Assembly: GCA_937874755.1 (NCBI GenBank)
Contig: CALNBC010000296.1
Location: 1-19,638, forward strand
Reading direction: 5' to 3'
Origin: an uncultured Clostridia bacterium
Lineage (GTDB): Bacteria > Bacillota > Clostridia > Christensenellales > CALWSW01
Length of the DNA: 19,638 nucleotides
Shown piece by piece: positions 12,209 through 19,638 of this stretch. A program made the position numbers and the translations under genes. A model generated the notes under the pieces. That model ran no database searches and was not told the DNA's origin. It saw only the letters and a list, made by a program, of their open reading frames with translations. Numbering within the stretch: the stretch's first letter is position 1; each line of letters starts with the position of its first letter.

Positions 12209-14677
12209 ATGGAAAACAAAGTATTGAGCATACGCGGCATGACCTGCGCCGCTTGCGCCCAGCGAATTGAAAAAGCGGTGGGCAAGCTCGCAGGCGTTGC
12301 GAAGGCGCAAGTGAACCTTGCCAGCGAGAAGCTGTTTGTCGAGTACGACAACTCTGCGGTAGGGCTTGACGCCATCAAGGCTGCCGTTTCAAAGATAGGC
12401 TACGAGGTAGTGGAAAAGAGCGACAATCAAACCGCGATTATCCCCATCGGCGGCATGACTTGCGCCGCCTGCGCCCAGCGCATCGAAAAAGTACTGAAAA
12501 AGCTCGAAGGCGTAGAGAGCGCGTCCGTCAATCTCGCCACCGAAAAGGCGAGTGTGACTTATGACCCGCAAAAGCTTCGGCTTTCCTCCATACGCGAAGC
12601 CATCGAAAAGACGGGCTACAAAGCGCTGGAAATCAGCAAGACCAACGCCGCTGACGAGGACAGGGCGCGCAAGCAAAAGGAAATCAAGACGATGTGGACG
12701 AAGTTCACAGTCGCCGCTGTGTTCGCCCTCCCTCTTTTGTACATTGCGATGGCGCCGATGATTACCTTCGTTAAACTGCCCTTCCCCGCGTGGCTGGAGC
12801 CCATGAACTACCCCCTGGTTTACGCGCTGGTACAGCTGCTGTTGGTCATTCCCGTAGTATGCGTTGGGTACAAGTTCTACACAATCGGGTACAAGGCGAT
12901 TTGGCAGCGCAGCCCTAATATGGACTCGCTCATCGCGATAGGCACGACGGCGGCGGTGCTGTACAGCGTCTACAACGTATTCCAAATTGCCAAAGGCAAT
13001 TTCATGGCGGTAGAATCCCTGTACTTTGAATCCGCGGGCGTGATTATCGCCCTCATACTGCTTGGCAAATCACTGGAAGCCGTCTCCAAAGGGCGCACGA
13101 GCGAGGCAATTAAGAAGCTCATGGGGCTCGCGCCGAAAACCGCCATAATATTGATTGATGGCGTCGAAAAGGAAATCCCCATAGACGAAGTCCAAATAGG
13201 CGACATAATCATCGTCAAACCCGGCTCTAAAATACCTGTGGACGGCACCATCGTCGAAGGACACACCTCCATCGACGAGTCCATGTTGACCGGCGAGAGC
13301 ATGCCGGTGGACAAGAAGGCGGGCGACGCGATATACACCGCAACAATCAACACCACGGGAACGGTGCAGTTCCGCGCCGAAAAAATAGGCAGCGACACCG
13401 CCCTCGCCCAGATAATCAAGCTGGTGGAGGACGCCCAGGGCAGCAAAGCCCCGATTGCAAAGCTGGCGGACGTCGTTTCGGGTTACTTTGTGCCCATAGT
13501 ATTCGTCATCGCGCTTGTGGCGGGCATCGCATGGTACATAGGCACAGGCGGTGACTTGGAGTTCTCCCTGACGATATTCATCTCGGTGCTGGTCATCGCC
13601 TGCCCCTGCGCGCTGGGACTGGCGACGCCTACGGCAATAATGGTCGGAACGGGCAAAGGCGCGGAGAACGGCATACTGATTAAAGGCGGCGAAGCGCTGG
13701 AAACAGCGCACAAGATACAGACCATCGTGTTCGACAAGACGGGCACCATAACTGAAGGCAATCCCGCGGTGACCGACATTATTGCCGCAAACGGCACGGA
13801 CGCAGACGAACTCCTGCGGCTCACCGCTTCCGCAGAAAAAGGCTCCGAACACCCGCTCGGTCAGGCAATCGTTTCGGGCGCCGAAGAAAAGGGGCTCGAG
13901 CTGCTCAAGATAGAAGGCTTTAATTCGCTGACCGGTCGCGGCATCGAGGCGAAGCTGGCAGGCAAAACCGTACTCGCGGGCAATCGCAAGCTGATGGAGG
14001 AACGCGGCGTGTCCCTCAATGGGCTGGAGGTCGAATCCGACCGCCTGGCGGGGGAAGGCAAAACGCCCATGTACGTCGCGGTCGACTCGCAGCTTGCGGG
14101 AATAATCGCCGTAGCGGACGTGGTCAAGCAAAGCAGCAGAAGGGCTATCGAGAGGCTGCACAAGATGGGCATCGAGGTAGCGATGATAACGGGCGACAAC
14201 AAAAAGACCGCCTCCGCCATAGCAAAACAGGTCGGGATAGACAGGGTACTCGCCGAGGTGCTGCCCCAGGATAAGTCCAACGAGGTCAAAAAGCTGCAGG
14301 GCGAAGGGCGCATAGTCGCTATGGTGGGCGACGGCATCAACGACGCGCCCGCCCTGGCCCAGGCGGATGTGGGCATCGCCATAGGCTCGGGCACAGACGT
14401 TGCCATGGAGAGTGCAGACATCGTGCTCATGCGCAGCGACCTGATGGACGTTCCGACCGCCATCGAGCTGAGCAAGCGCACAATACGCAACATCAAGCAG
14501 AACCTGTTCCGGGCGTTCGGGTACAACGTAATCGGTATACCCATCGCAGCGGGCGTGCTGCACCTCTTCGGCGGACCGCTGTTAAACCCGATGTTTGCGG
14601 CGGCTGCTATGAGCCTGAGCTCGGTCTCGGTGTTGACTAACGCGCTGCGCTTGAAGCGATTCAAGCCATCGGTATAG
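12209..14677 (+). CDS. copA: CopA, Cu(I)-exporting P1B-1 ATPase with two HMA domains
   Basis: 822 residues, typical of two-HMA CopA. Seen: two N-terminal metal-binding loops [13 protein letters not shown] (Cys13/Cys16 and Cys85/Cys88), then eight membrane helices, actuator TGES, membrane site [12 protein letters not shown] (Cys465, Cys467), phosphorylation DKTGT (Asp509), SEHPLG, and hinge [12 protein letters not shown]. In the last two helices are YN (FGYNVIG) and MSLSS ([17 protein letters not shown]). Known: CPC with YN and MxxSS is diagnostic for Cu(I) transport. The start has a Shine-Dalgarno AGAGAGG 6 bases upstream. It begins an operon with the anchored protein and CopZ and is divergent from hxlR. 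It exports cuprous ion across the cytoplasmic membrane, receiving it from CopZ. The gene is GC-rich, unlike the cad operon at 3.9-6.5 kb, so the two ATPases have different histories. Confidence 0.95.
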   Translation: MENKVLSIRGMTCAACAQRIEKAVGKLAGVAKAQVNLASEKLFVEYDNSAVGLDAIKAAVSKIGYEVVEKSDNQTAIIPIGGMTCAACAQRIEKVLKKLEGVESASVNLATEKASVTYDPQKLRLSSIREAIEKTGYKALEISKTNAADEDRARKQKEIKTMWTKFTVAAVFALPLLYIAMAPMITFVKLPFPAWLEPMNYPLVYALVQLLLVIPVVCVGYKFYTIGYKAIWQRSPNMDSLIAIGTTAAVLYSVYNVFQIAKGNFMAVESLYFESAGVIIALILLGKSLEAVSKGRTSEAIKKLMGLAPKTAIILIDGVEKEIPIDEVQIGDIIIVKPGSKIPVDGTIVEGHTSIDESMLTGESMPVDKKAGDAIYTATINTTGTVQFRAEKIGSDTALAQIIKLVEDAQGSKAPIAKLADVVSGYFVPIVFVIALVAGIAWYIGTGGDLEFSLTIFISVLVIACPCALGLATPTAIMVGTGKGAENGILIKGGEALETAHKIQTIVFDKTGTITEGNPAVTDIIAANGTDADELLRLTASAEKGSEHPLGQAIVSGAEEKGLELLKIEGFNSLTGRGIEAKLAGKTVLAGNRKLMEERGVSLNGLEVESDRLAGEGKTPMYVAVDSQLAGIIAVADVVKQSSRRAIERLHKMGIEVAMITGDNKKTASAIAKQVGIDRVLAEVLPQDKSNEVKKLQGEGRIVAMVGDGINDAPALAQADVGIAIGSGTDVAMESADIVLMRSDLMDVPTAIELSKRTIRNIKQNLFRAFGYNVIGIPIAAGVLHLFGGPLLNPMFAAAAMSLSSVSVLTNALRLKRFKPSV

Positions 14678-14695
14678 AAAGCTAAGGTGAACGAT

Positions 14696-15412
14696 TTGAA
14701 AGACAACAAGAAAATTATCGCTGCCATAATCGTCGTGCTCATAGCAATCGCCGCCCTCCTGTTCGCCATACTGGATACGGCGGGAGGAAAGCTGGACGTT
14801 ATAGGCGAAGGTTCGATAGAGGCGTTTGAGAAGATATTGCAAACCGTCCCAAATCAGGTGCAGACCGCAAATACAAACCGCGGCTGGTCGCTTCTCGCGC
14901 CGGACGGCACAGCGCGCTTTATCTGGAGTGAGAACTACGGCAACACACAATACGACGTGCTGTTCGAGCTGGACGCGCAGCCCTTTATAGACGCGGGTTT
15001 GGACACCGCCAAACTTCCGGAAAACTACACTGTGAATGATGGAATGCTGCTTGTGGGCGCAGATTTGGGAAATGACGCGACTGTTGAAGGCGAAGCGACG
15101 CCGCTGGCGGCTTACGAACAAATCGCCCGCGAACACCGAGAATCGGTCAGCTACCACATGGCGATGGATCACTACACTCTGGATTTGGGCGACGGCAACG
15201 CCTTCGAGTGGGCGAAGGACTTGGATATGAGCGCCGCGACGGGCGAGAGTCAGGATAAGGACATCGTGTTTGCGCTGAACCCCGAGCCGCTCATAGCCGC
15301 GGGCGTGAACCCCGAGAGCGTCGAAGGGTGGGTTTACTCTCAGGTCGAAATGCACGAGCACGGAAAGTCGTTAAAGGTGTGGAAACTGCTCAAGCCCTTT
15401 GATTTGGCGTAA
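14696..15412 (+). CDS. Membrane-anchored protein of unknown function in the copper operon, internally duplicated
   Basis: 238 residues from TTG 14696, chosen because AAGGTG (14684-14689) is spaced 6 bases before it; a GTG at 14687 would add 3 residues but sits inside that site. Seen: one N-terminal transmembrane helix (IIAAIIVVLIAIAALLFAIL) after a short basic tail, so a signal anchor with an extracytoplasmic body and no lipobox. The body holds two related units, residues ~63-115 and ~159-223. Each has a W/Y-containing strand, a DG turn and a DVLFELDAQPFIDAG / DIVFALNPEPLIAAG segment. The second unit is preceded by YHMAMDH and ends with EMHEHGK, Met/His clusters that could bind Cu(I). I do not recognise the family. 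Placed 18 bases after copA and before copZ, it probably acts in copper handling outside the membrane, but this rests on context only. Confidence 0.8.
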   Translation: MKDNKKIIAAIIVVLIAIAALLFAILDTAGGKLDVIGEGSIEAFEKILQTVPNQVQTANTNRGWSLLAPDGTARFIWSENYGNTQYDVLFELDAQPFIDAGLDTAKLPENYTVNDGMLLVGADLGNDATVEGEATPLAAYEQIAREHRESVSYHMAMDHYTLDLGDGNAFEWAKDLDMSAATGESQDKDIVFALNPEPLIAAGVNPESVEGWVYSQVEMHEHGKSLKVWKLLKPFDLA

Positions 15413-15456
15413 GCTGGAGTAAATAAGCACATTATTAAACATACGGAGGTACCAAA

Positions 15457-15663
15457 ATGGAAAAAACAGTATTGAAAGTGAGCGGAATGTCCTGCGAGCA
15501 CTGCGTAAAGGCGGTCAAAGGTGCAGTTGGCGCGCTGGGCGGCGTGGAAAGCGTCGCCGTCGACCTGAAGGCCGGAACGGTTACAGTCGAGTACGACCCA
15601 ACCAAGGTCACCCTGGGCGATGTAAAGCAAGAGATAGAGGATCAGGGGTACGACGTCGAATAA
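15457..15663 (+). CDS. copZ: CopZ-like copper chaperone
   Basis: 68 residues, the standard size of CopZ. Seen: a single HMA domain with loop VSGMSCEHCVKAVKGA (Cys12, Cys15), GGVESVAVDLKAGTVTVEYD and a final EIEDQGYDVE. Known: GMSCxHC is the copper-chaperone form; CopZ carries Cu(I) in the cytoplasm and docks with the HMA domains of CopA. A strong Shine-Dalgarno ACGGAGG lies 7 bases before the ATG. It is the last gene of the copA operon and is closed by the terminator at 15675-15711. Confidence 0.94.
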   Translation: MEKTVLKVSGMSCEHCVKAVKGAVGALGGVESVAVDLKAGTVTVEYDPTKVTLGDVKQEIEDQGYDVE

Positions 15664-15674
15664 CGACGCACAGC

Positions 15675-15711
15675 AAAGGGGACGCCGCAAGAAAGCGCGC
15701 TTCCCCTTTTT
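15675..15711 (+). terminator. Terminator of the copA operon
   Basis: Eight-pair stem 15675-15682 with 15702-15709 and a following T-run to 15711, 12 bases past the copZ stop. The loop contains additional short GC pairings. Confidence 0.7.
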
Positions 15712-15742
15712 GCTTGGGGAAATATTAAATCTTCGTTTGTTG

Positions 15743-15769
15743 TTGACTTTTTTCCCGCCGGGCTATAAT
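15743..15769 (+). promoter_or_regulatory. Promoter of the T-box transcript
   Basis: Consensus TATAAT (15764-15769). Upstream is TTGACT (15743-15748) with a short 15-base spacer; TGTTGA (15741-15746) would give 17. Transcription would start near 15776, just before the T-box stem I. Confidence 0.65.
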
Positions 15770-15779
15770 ATTGCAATAA

Positions 15780-16042
15780 CGATGAAGATGGGAAACAAGT
15801 AGGGTCATTTGCGGTTTATAGAGAGTTGCCGGCAGGTGAGAGGCGCAAATACGCAGTGTTCCGAATACATTCCGGGAGTCGCTGGCTGAAGGGATTTTTC
15901 CTGCGTAGGCTTTGCCGGGTGCGCCCGTTACAGTGCGAGAGTGTAATTGCACTCATATGAGGCAATCGCCGCGAGGCGCTTGCAAACTGAGGTGGTACCG
16001 CGGAATTATTCCGTCCTCTGGGTTATTCAGAGGACGGTTTTT
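15780..16042 (+). promoter_or_regulatory. T-box riboswitch controlling the adenylating-enzyme gene
   Basis: Seen in order: GATGAAG and AGTA (15781-15801) at the 5' side of stem I; helix ATTTGCG/CGCAAAT (15807-15813 with 15844-15850); AGAGAG (15820-15825) with a GGTGAGAGG apical loop; the 3' side with GGGAG (15874-15878) and CTGAA (15886-15890); a CGCC-GCGA-GGCG hairpin (15967-15978); the T-box AGGTGGTACCGCGG (15990-16003); and a 10-bp terminator (16011-16020 with 16028-16037) followed by five T. Known: uncharged tRNA pairs its anticodon with a specifier codon and its NCCA end with the T-box to prevent termination. The TGGT in the T-box calls for a tRNA with discriminator A. The specifier is not certain: after GGGA/GGGAG the frames give GTC (Val), TCG (Ser) or CGC (Arg). 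Ser tRNA has G at the discriminator, so it is disfavoured. Confidence 0.93.
16011..16042 (+). terminator. T-box regulatory terminator
   Basis: Ten perfect base pairs (16011-16020 with 16028-16037), 7-base loop and T5. Its 5' arm overlaps the sequence expected to pair in the alternative antiterminator with the T-box. Confidence 0.9.
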
Positions 16043-16084
16043 ATTTGGATTTTGTGAACAACCATTACTAAGGAGAAAAGAGAA

Positions 16085-17716
16085 ATGCCTATCACAGAAA
16101 TTCTCGCCCGCAATGCCCGCTTGTACGGGGACGAGATTAGTCTTGTCGAAATCAACCCTGAGATTACAGAGAGCAAGGCTAGCTGGAAGGATTACGAGCT
16201 GGTCGAAACGGATCCCACCATGAAGTACAGGCGCGAGATGACCTGGCGCGAGTTTGACGACAAGGCCAATCGCTTCGCCAACTTTCTGCTCGATCGGGGC
16301 TTGCGGGAAGGTCACAAGGTCGCGATACTGCTGATGAACTGCCTTGAATGGCTGCCCATTTACTTCGGCATACTCAAGACGGGAGCAATCGCTGTGCCGC
16401 TGAACTACCGCTACACGTCCGACGAGATAAAGTACTGCCTCGAGCTGGCGGAATGCGACGTGCTGGTGTTCGGTCCGGAATTCACCGAGCGCGTAGACGC
16501 CATCAAAGACGACATGCCCAACGTCAAAATCAAGCTGTTTGTGGGGCACGGCAGACCGAGATTTTCAGAGAGTTATTACTGCCTGACGGCGTGCTGCTCC
16601 TCCGTTGCGCCCAGCATCAAGCTCACAGACGAGCAGGACGCGGTCATCTACTTTTCTTCGGGTACGACGGGCTTTCCCAAGGCGATACTGCACGCGCACC
16701 GCAGCCTTATGACCGCCGCCCTCGCCGAAGCCGACCACCACAAGCAAACCAGGGAAGACAACTTCCTTTGTATCCCCCCTCTTTACCACACGGGCGCGAA
16801 GATGCACTGGTTTGGAAGCCTTGTATCGGGCAGCAAAGCGGTGCTCCTTCGGGGAGTCAGCCCCGAGGGCATAATAAAGACCATCTCACAAGAGCAGTGC
16901 ACCATAGTATGGTTGCTCGTGCCCTGGGCGCAGGACATACTCGACGCAATAGAGCGCGGCGACATTCAGCTTGAGAAATACGATTTAAGCCAGTGGCGGC
17001 TCATGCACATAGGCGCGCAGCCCGTCCCGCCCAGTCTTATTCGCCGCTGGAAGCAGATTTTCCCGCACCACGACTACGATACCAACTACGGCCTTTCTGA
17101 ATCCATAGGGCCGGGGTGCGTGCACCTTGGCATAGAGAACATAGACAAGGTGGGTGCCATCGGAAAAGCGGGGCACGGCTGGCAGATAAAGATTGTGGGT
17201 GAGCAGGGCAAGCCCGTCGAGCAGGACGAAGTCGGCGAGCTTTGCGTATCGGGACCGGGGCTGATGAATTGCTATTACAGGAACCCCGAAGCCACGAAAG
17301 AAGTGCTGATAGACGGCTGGCTGAGGACGGGCGACATGGCGCGCGCGGACGAGGACGGCTTTGTGTACCTCGTCGACCGCAAGAAGGACGTTATAATCAG
17401 CGGAGGCGAGAACCTCTACCCCGTCCAGATAGAGAACTTCCTGCGCGGGCACGACGCCATAAAGGACGTGGCGGTAATCGGCATTCCTCATAAGCGTCTG
17501 GGCGAAACGGCGGCGGCGATAATCGAATTAAAGCCCGGCTATACCTGCACCGAAGAAGAGATAGTCAAATTCTGCGAGGCGCTGCCCAGGTACAAGCGCC
17601 CGAGGATGATAGTGTTCGAGGAAATCCCGCGCAACCCCACAGGCAAGATAGAAAAGCCAAAGCTCCGCAAGAAGTACTGCGGCGAGAACCTGGTGCAAGC
17701 CCAGACCGAGGGTTGA
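16085..17716 (+). CDS. AMP-dependent acyl-CoA synthetase/ligase family enzyme
   Basis: 543 residues, normal for the class I adenylate-forming superfamily. Seen: the AMP-binding P-loop YFSSGTTGFPKAILHAHR (~198-215), IPPLYHTGAK, LMHIGAQPVP, the A5-like NYGLSES, DGWLRTGDMA with adenine/ribose contacts, the hinge DRKKDVIISGGENLYP, and the C-terminal A10 lysine motif RNPTGKIEKPKLR. Known: such enzymes activate a carboxylate with ATP and transfer it to CoA. No carrier-protein domain is present, so it is a free-standing CoA ligase and not an NRPS module. The substrate is not readable by eye. The unusual part is its T-box leader: expression should rise when one amino acid's tRNA is uncharged. Inference: the substrate or pathway is linked to that amino acid, for example a branched-chain or aromatic acid. 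It is monocistronic, with Shine-Dalgarno AAGGAG upstream. Confidence 0.93.
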   Translation: MPITEILARNARLYGDEISLVEINPEITESKASWKDYELVETDPTMKYRREMTWREFDDKANRFANFLLDRGLREGHKVAILLMNCLEWLPIYFGILKTGAIAVPLNYRYTSDEIKYCLELAECDVLVFGPEFTERVDAIKDDMPNVKIKLFVGHGRPRFSESYYCLTACCSSVAPSIKLTDEQDAVIYFSSGTTGFPKAILHAHRSLMTAALAEADHHKQTREDNFLCIPPLYHTGAKMHWFGSLVSGSKAVLLRGVSPEGIIKTISQEQCTIVWLLVPWAQDILDAIERGDIQLEKYDLSQWRLMHIGAQPVPPSLIRRWKQIFPHHDYDTNYGLSESIGPGCVHLGIENIDKVGAIGKAGHGWQIKIVGEQGKPVEQDEVGELCVSGPGLMNCYYRNPEATKEVLIDGWLRTGDMARADEDGFVYLVDRKKDVIISGGENLYPVQIENFLRGHDAIKDVAVIGIPHKRLGETAAAIIELKPGYTCTEEEIVKFCEALPRYKRPRMIVFEEIPRNPTGKIEKPKLRKKYCGENLVQAQTEG

Positions 17717-17733
17717 GAAAACCGCATAAACGC

Positions 17734-17769
17734 AAAGTCCGGCAGGCTATCACAGCCTGTCGGACTTTT
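17734..17769. terminator. Bidirectional terminator between CoA ligase and CRP/FNR genes
   Basis: Fifteen-pair stem (17734-17748 with 17754-17768, one G-U pair), 5-base loop, A-run left and T-run right. Works for both convergent genes. Confidence 0.85.
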
Positions 17770-17787
17770 ATCGTATATCGCGAACTC

Positions 17788-18516
17788 TTAAACCAGCAGC
17801 AATCCGTCCAAATCCAGCACCTCTATGCGCCTTTGCGGCTTTTGCCTTATGTAACCCGCGTCTTCGAATTCCGCCAGCTTGCGGCTGATGGTTTCGGGGG
17901 TGGTGCCAATGTAGGACGCGAGATCCCGCTTGCTCATGGGAAGTGTGAACTCAAGCGGCCGCGCGCCTTGCGATTCAATGCACTCGGCTAAAAACAGGGC
18001 GAGCCTGGTTTCGACCTTCTCGGTGGAAACCCGCGTGGTCTGCTTTTCTGACTGCTCAAGCCTGTTCGAGAATTCCTCGAGCAGCTTTAGGGATATGGAG
18101 GGGTACTTCATGAGGAACTTCTGCAAATCCGCCCGGGTAATGAGGCAAACCTCAGTTTTCTCGGCAGCCTGCGCGTAGGCTTCGTGCACCGCTTCGCTAA
18201 ACAGCGCCAGCTCGCCCGTAAAGTCCCCGGGGTTCAAAAAGCGCACCAACTGCTCCTTGCCCGATTCGCTCAGGCGGTAAATCCTAATCCTCCCGTTGCT
18301 GACTATATATAGCGAGTCCGATTGCTCCCCTGCGCGGTAGATTATCTCGCCCTTTTTGAACGACTTAGAGCGAATGACCTCTGTTATTTCCTCCATCTGC
18401 TCGTCTTCGAGGTGATTGAATATCGGCACCAGCGAAACGCAGGACTTGTGACCGTGATTGCGCTCGCCGTGCCCGCAGTCGTGCCCGTGATTGTGCCCAC
18501 ACTTGTGATTGGCCAA
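17788..18516 (-). CDS. CRP/FNR-family regulator with His/Cys-rich N-terminus
   Basis: 242 residues from a TTG at 18516. GGGGAG spaced 6 bases before it decides this start; the His-rich segment is therefore translated. Seen: residues 1-26 contain eight His and three Cys (NHKCGHNHGHDCGHGERNHG), then the cyclic-nucleotide-binding-fold barrel (FKKGEIIYRAGEQSDSLYIV, NPGDFTGELALF), a dimer helix, and a C-terminal winged helix with SKRDLASYIGTTPETISRKL as the recognition element. Known: FNR-type proteins use N-terminal cysteines for an iron-sulfur cluster; the pattern here does not match the canonical FNR spacing and looks like a direct metal-binding tail. It lies 31 bases after the P-type ATPase gene on the same strand. 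Inference: it senses the metal handled by that ATPase, or redox state, and may control the operon. Confidence 0.88.
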   Translation of the reverse strand: MANHKCGHNHGHDCGHGERNHGHKSCVSLVPIFNHLEDEQMEEITEVIRSKSFKKGEIIYRAGEQSDSLYIVSNGRIRIYRLSESGKEQLVRFLNPGDFTGELALFSEAVHEAYAQAAEKTEVCLITRADLQKFLMKYPSISLKLLEEFSNRLEQSEKQTTRVSTEKVETRLALFLAECIESQGARPLEFTLPMSKRDLASYIGTTPETISRKLAEFEDAGYIRQKPQRRIEVLDLDGLLLV

Positions 18517-18547
18517 TTTCTGCTCCCCTCCCCTGCATTATCCATAG

Positions 18548-19638
18548 CTACGCTGATTTTTTTGGCTTGAAGCGCATCAGCCTCATCGCGTTGAGTATTA
18601 CTATGAGTATACTGGCTTCGTGAATAAACATGCCCGACGCCAGATGTATATAGTCAAATAATACACCAGCCAGTAGCACAAACACAACCGCCACAGCAAA
18701 GAACGTGTTCTGCTTCATGTTGCGAACCGTCGCCTTGGCAAGGGCGTAGGCGTGGGAGAACTGCATCAGCTTGTCGGCCATGAGCACGACGTCCGCGGTC
18801 TCCATGGATACGTCCGTACCGCCTTCGCCCATGGCGAGCCCTATGTCCGCCGTCGCGATTGCCGGCGCATCGTTGATGCCGTCCCCCGCCATCGCCACCA
18901 CATGCCCTTCGGCTTTAAGCTTTTTGACTATCTCGACCTTTTGCTCGGGCAGCAGCTCCGCGTGGTATCCGTCCAGGTTTAGTTCGTTGGAGACCAGCTC
19001 CGCTGTGTGCCTGTTGTCCCCTGTCAGCATAATCATCTGCTTGATGCCGTTCTTTCGAAGTTCGGCAAGCGCCTCAGGCGCGTCTTCGCGAATGCTGTCC
19101 GTTATGGAGAGTATGCCTTTTAGCTCGCCGTCTATGACCGCGAATATCGCGGTGTTGCCCGCCTTCTCGCGCTCTATGGCGTAGTCGGCAGCTTCTTCGC
19201 TTATTGTTATGTTTTCGGCTTCCAGCAGCTTGCGGTTGCCTACAATCACAGCGCGGTCTTCGACTTTGGCGGTTATGCCGCCGCCCTTGACGATGTTGCC
19301 CTTTTGCACTTCGCCTTCGAGTGCCAAGTTGCGCTTTTGCGCCTCGCGCACTATTGTTTGCCCAAGGTGATGCTCGGAAATGGTCTCCGCCTTGGCGACC
19401 AGCCTTAGGAGTTCGTCAGCTTTTGCGCCATTGAATGTGTGCACGTCCGTCACTTCCGGTCTGCCCTTGGTGAGCGTACCTGTTTTGTCGAACACTATTG
19501 TGTCGACTTTAGAAAGTCTGTCCATCACCTCGCCGCCCTTGATGAGCACTCCGTTTTTGGCTCCGTTGCCTATGCCTGCGACGTTGGATACAGGCGCGCC
19601 GATGACCAGTGCCCCGGGGCACGCCACGACCAGGAACG
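18548..19638 (-). CDS. P1B-type ATPase with CPG membrane motif, C-terminal part (runs off right edge)
   Basis: About 363 residues visible from the edge, reading FLVVACPGALVIGAPVSN onward. Seen: the transmembrane metal motif Cys-Pro-Gly where CPC is usual, KNGVLIKGGEVMD, phosphorylation DKTGTLTKG, SEHHLGQTI in place of the normal SEHPLG (His-Pro), [16 protein letters not shown], and the last helix with FIHEASILIVILNAMRLMRF. Known: His-Glu in the final helix (HEGxT-like) is a feature of P1B-4 cobalt/zinc/iron-type pumps, which carry SPC. This protein resembles that group at the end but has CPG in the middle. The N-terminal helices, actuator domain and any HMA domain are outside the window. It is followed by the CRP/FNR gene in one operon. 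Metal specificity cannot be assigned; iron, cobalt or zinc are more plausible than copper. Confidence 0.9.
   Translation of the reverse strand, partial: FLVVACPGALVIGAPVSNVAGIGNGAKNGVLIKGGEVMDRLSKVDTIVFDKTGTLTKGRPEVTDVHTFNGAKADELLRLVAKAETISEHHLGQTIVREAQKRNLALEGEVQKGNIVKGGGITAKVEDRAVIVGNRKLLEAENITISEEAADYAIEREKAGNTAIFAVIDGELKGILSITDSIREDAPEALAELRKNGIKQMIMLTGDNRHTAELVSNELNLDGYHAELLPEQKVEIVKKLKAEGHVVAMAGDGINDAPAIATADIGLAMGEGGTDVSMETADVVLMADKLMQFSHAYALAKATVRNMKQNTFFAVAVVFVLLAGVLFDYIHLASGMFIHEASILIVILNAMRLMRFKPKKSA

Noticed and set aside
13070..14563. A 497-codon open frame on the minus strand opposite copA
   Set aside because: It is an antisense shadow of a GC-rich gene: the peptide is rich in His, Arg, Tyr and Val with no domain pattern, while the plus frame is an unambiguous CopA.
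15780..16042. Reading the leader as an amino-acid attenuator with a leader peptide
   Set aside because: The T-box core AGGTGGTACCGCGG, AGAGAG and the terminator identify a tRNA-binding leader; no short ORF with repeated codons is present.
16348..16974. A 208-codon plus-strand open frame within the CoA ligase gene
   Set aside because: It is a +1-frame shadow with an Arg/His/Gln-rich peptide; the ligase frame is intact and carries all family motifs.
1..19638. CRISPR arrays, tRNA or rRNA genes, insertion sequences or integrase genes
   Set aside because: I looked for regularly spaced repeats, tRNA-like cloverleaf ends and transposase motifs (DDE, HUH, tyrosine recombinase) and saw none. The cad island has no visible mobility gene inside the window.

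Overview
The window looks like chromosomal DNA of an anaerobic, low-G+C-lineage Gram-positive bacterium (Clostridia-like, probably uncultured). Indicators are a tRNA-sensing T-box leader, a CadC-type ArsR repressor, a MarR-controlled heterodimeric ABC exporter, HxlR regulation, Shine-Dalgarno-driven operons with some TTG/GTG starts, and housekeeping-like promoters. Base composition is mosaic. The left exporter operon is intermediate. The cadmium/zinc block (about 3.9-6.5 kb) and one gene near 8-9 kb are clearly AT-rich. Most of the right half is GC-rich.

Layout. (1) 1-3530, minus strand: marR followed by two overlapping ABC half-transporter genes; the second runs off the left edge, where the sequence folds back on itself in a 50-base palindrome. 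A promoter and an 18-bp perfect palindrome precede marR. (2) 3656-3793: the 3' end of a lost gene. (3) 3871-6590: cadC-like repressor with its promoter and operators, a small heavy-metal-associated (HMA) metal-binding protein, a CadA-like Zn/Cd/Pb ATPase and a terminator. (4) 6725-9940: a WYL-domain regulator, an unfamiliar protein with a PD-(D/E)XK-like nuclease signature, a DIP1984-family protein, a structured non-coding stretch and a shared terminator. (5) 9954-11135, minus: a short RNase J-like metallo-beta-lactamase-fold protein. (6) 11437-15711: a copper block with a divergent HxlR regulator, CopA (two HMA domains), a membrane-anchored protein of unknown function with an internal duplication, and CopZ. 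(7) 15743-17769: a T-box riboswitch in front of a CoA-ligase-type adenylating enzyme. (8) 17788-19638, minus: the C-terminal part of an unusual P1B ATPase (CPG instead of CPC) followed by a CRP/FNR regulator with a His/Cys-rich N-terminus.

How it fits together. Three different metal ATPases, two HMA chaperone-like proteins and several metal- or thiol-reactive regulators make this mainly a metal-homeostasis and efflux neighbourhood. The two items most likely to be new are the T-box controlling an acyl-CoA-synthetase-like gene, where an aminoacyl-tRNA synthetase or amino-acid gene would be expected, and the WYL/nuclease-like/DIP1984 cassette, which has the look of an accessory (possibly defence) module. 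All assignments come from reading motifs by eye; no database search was possible.
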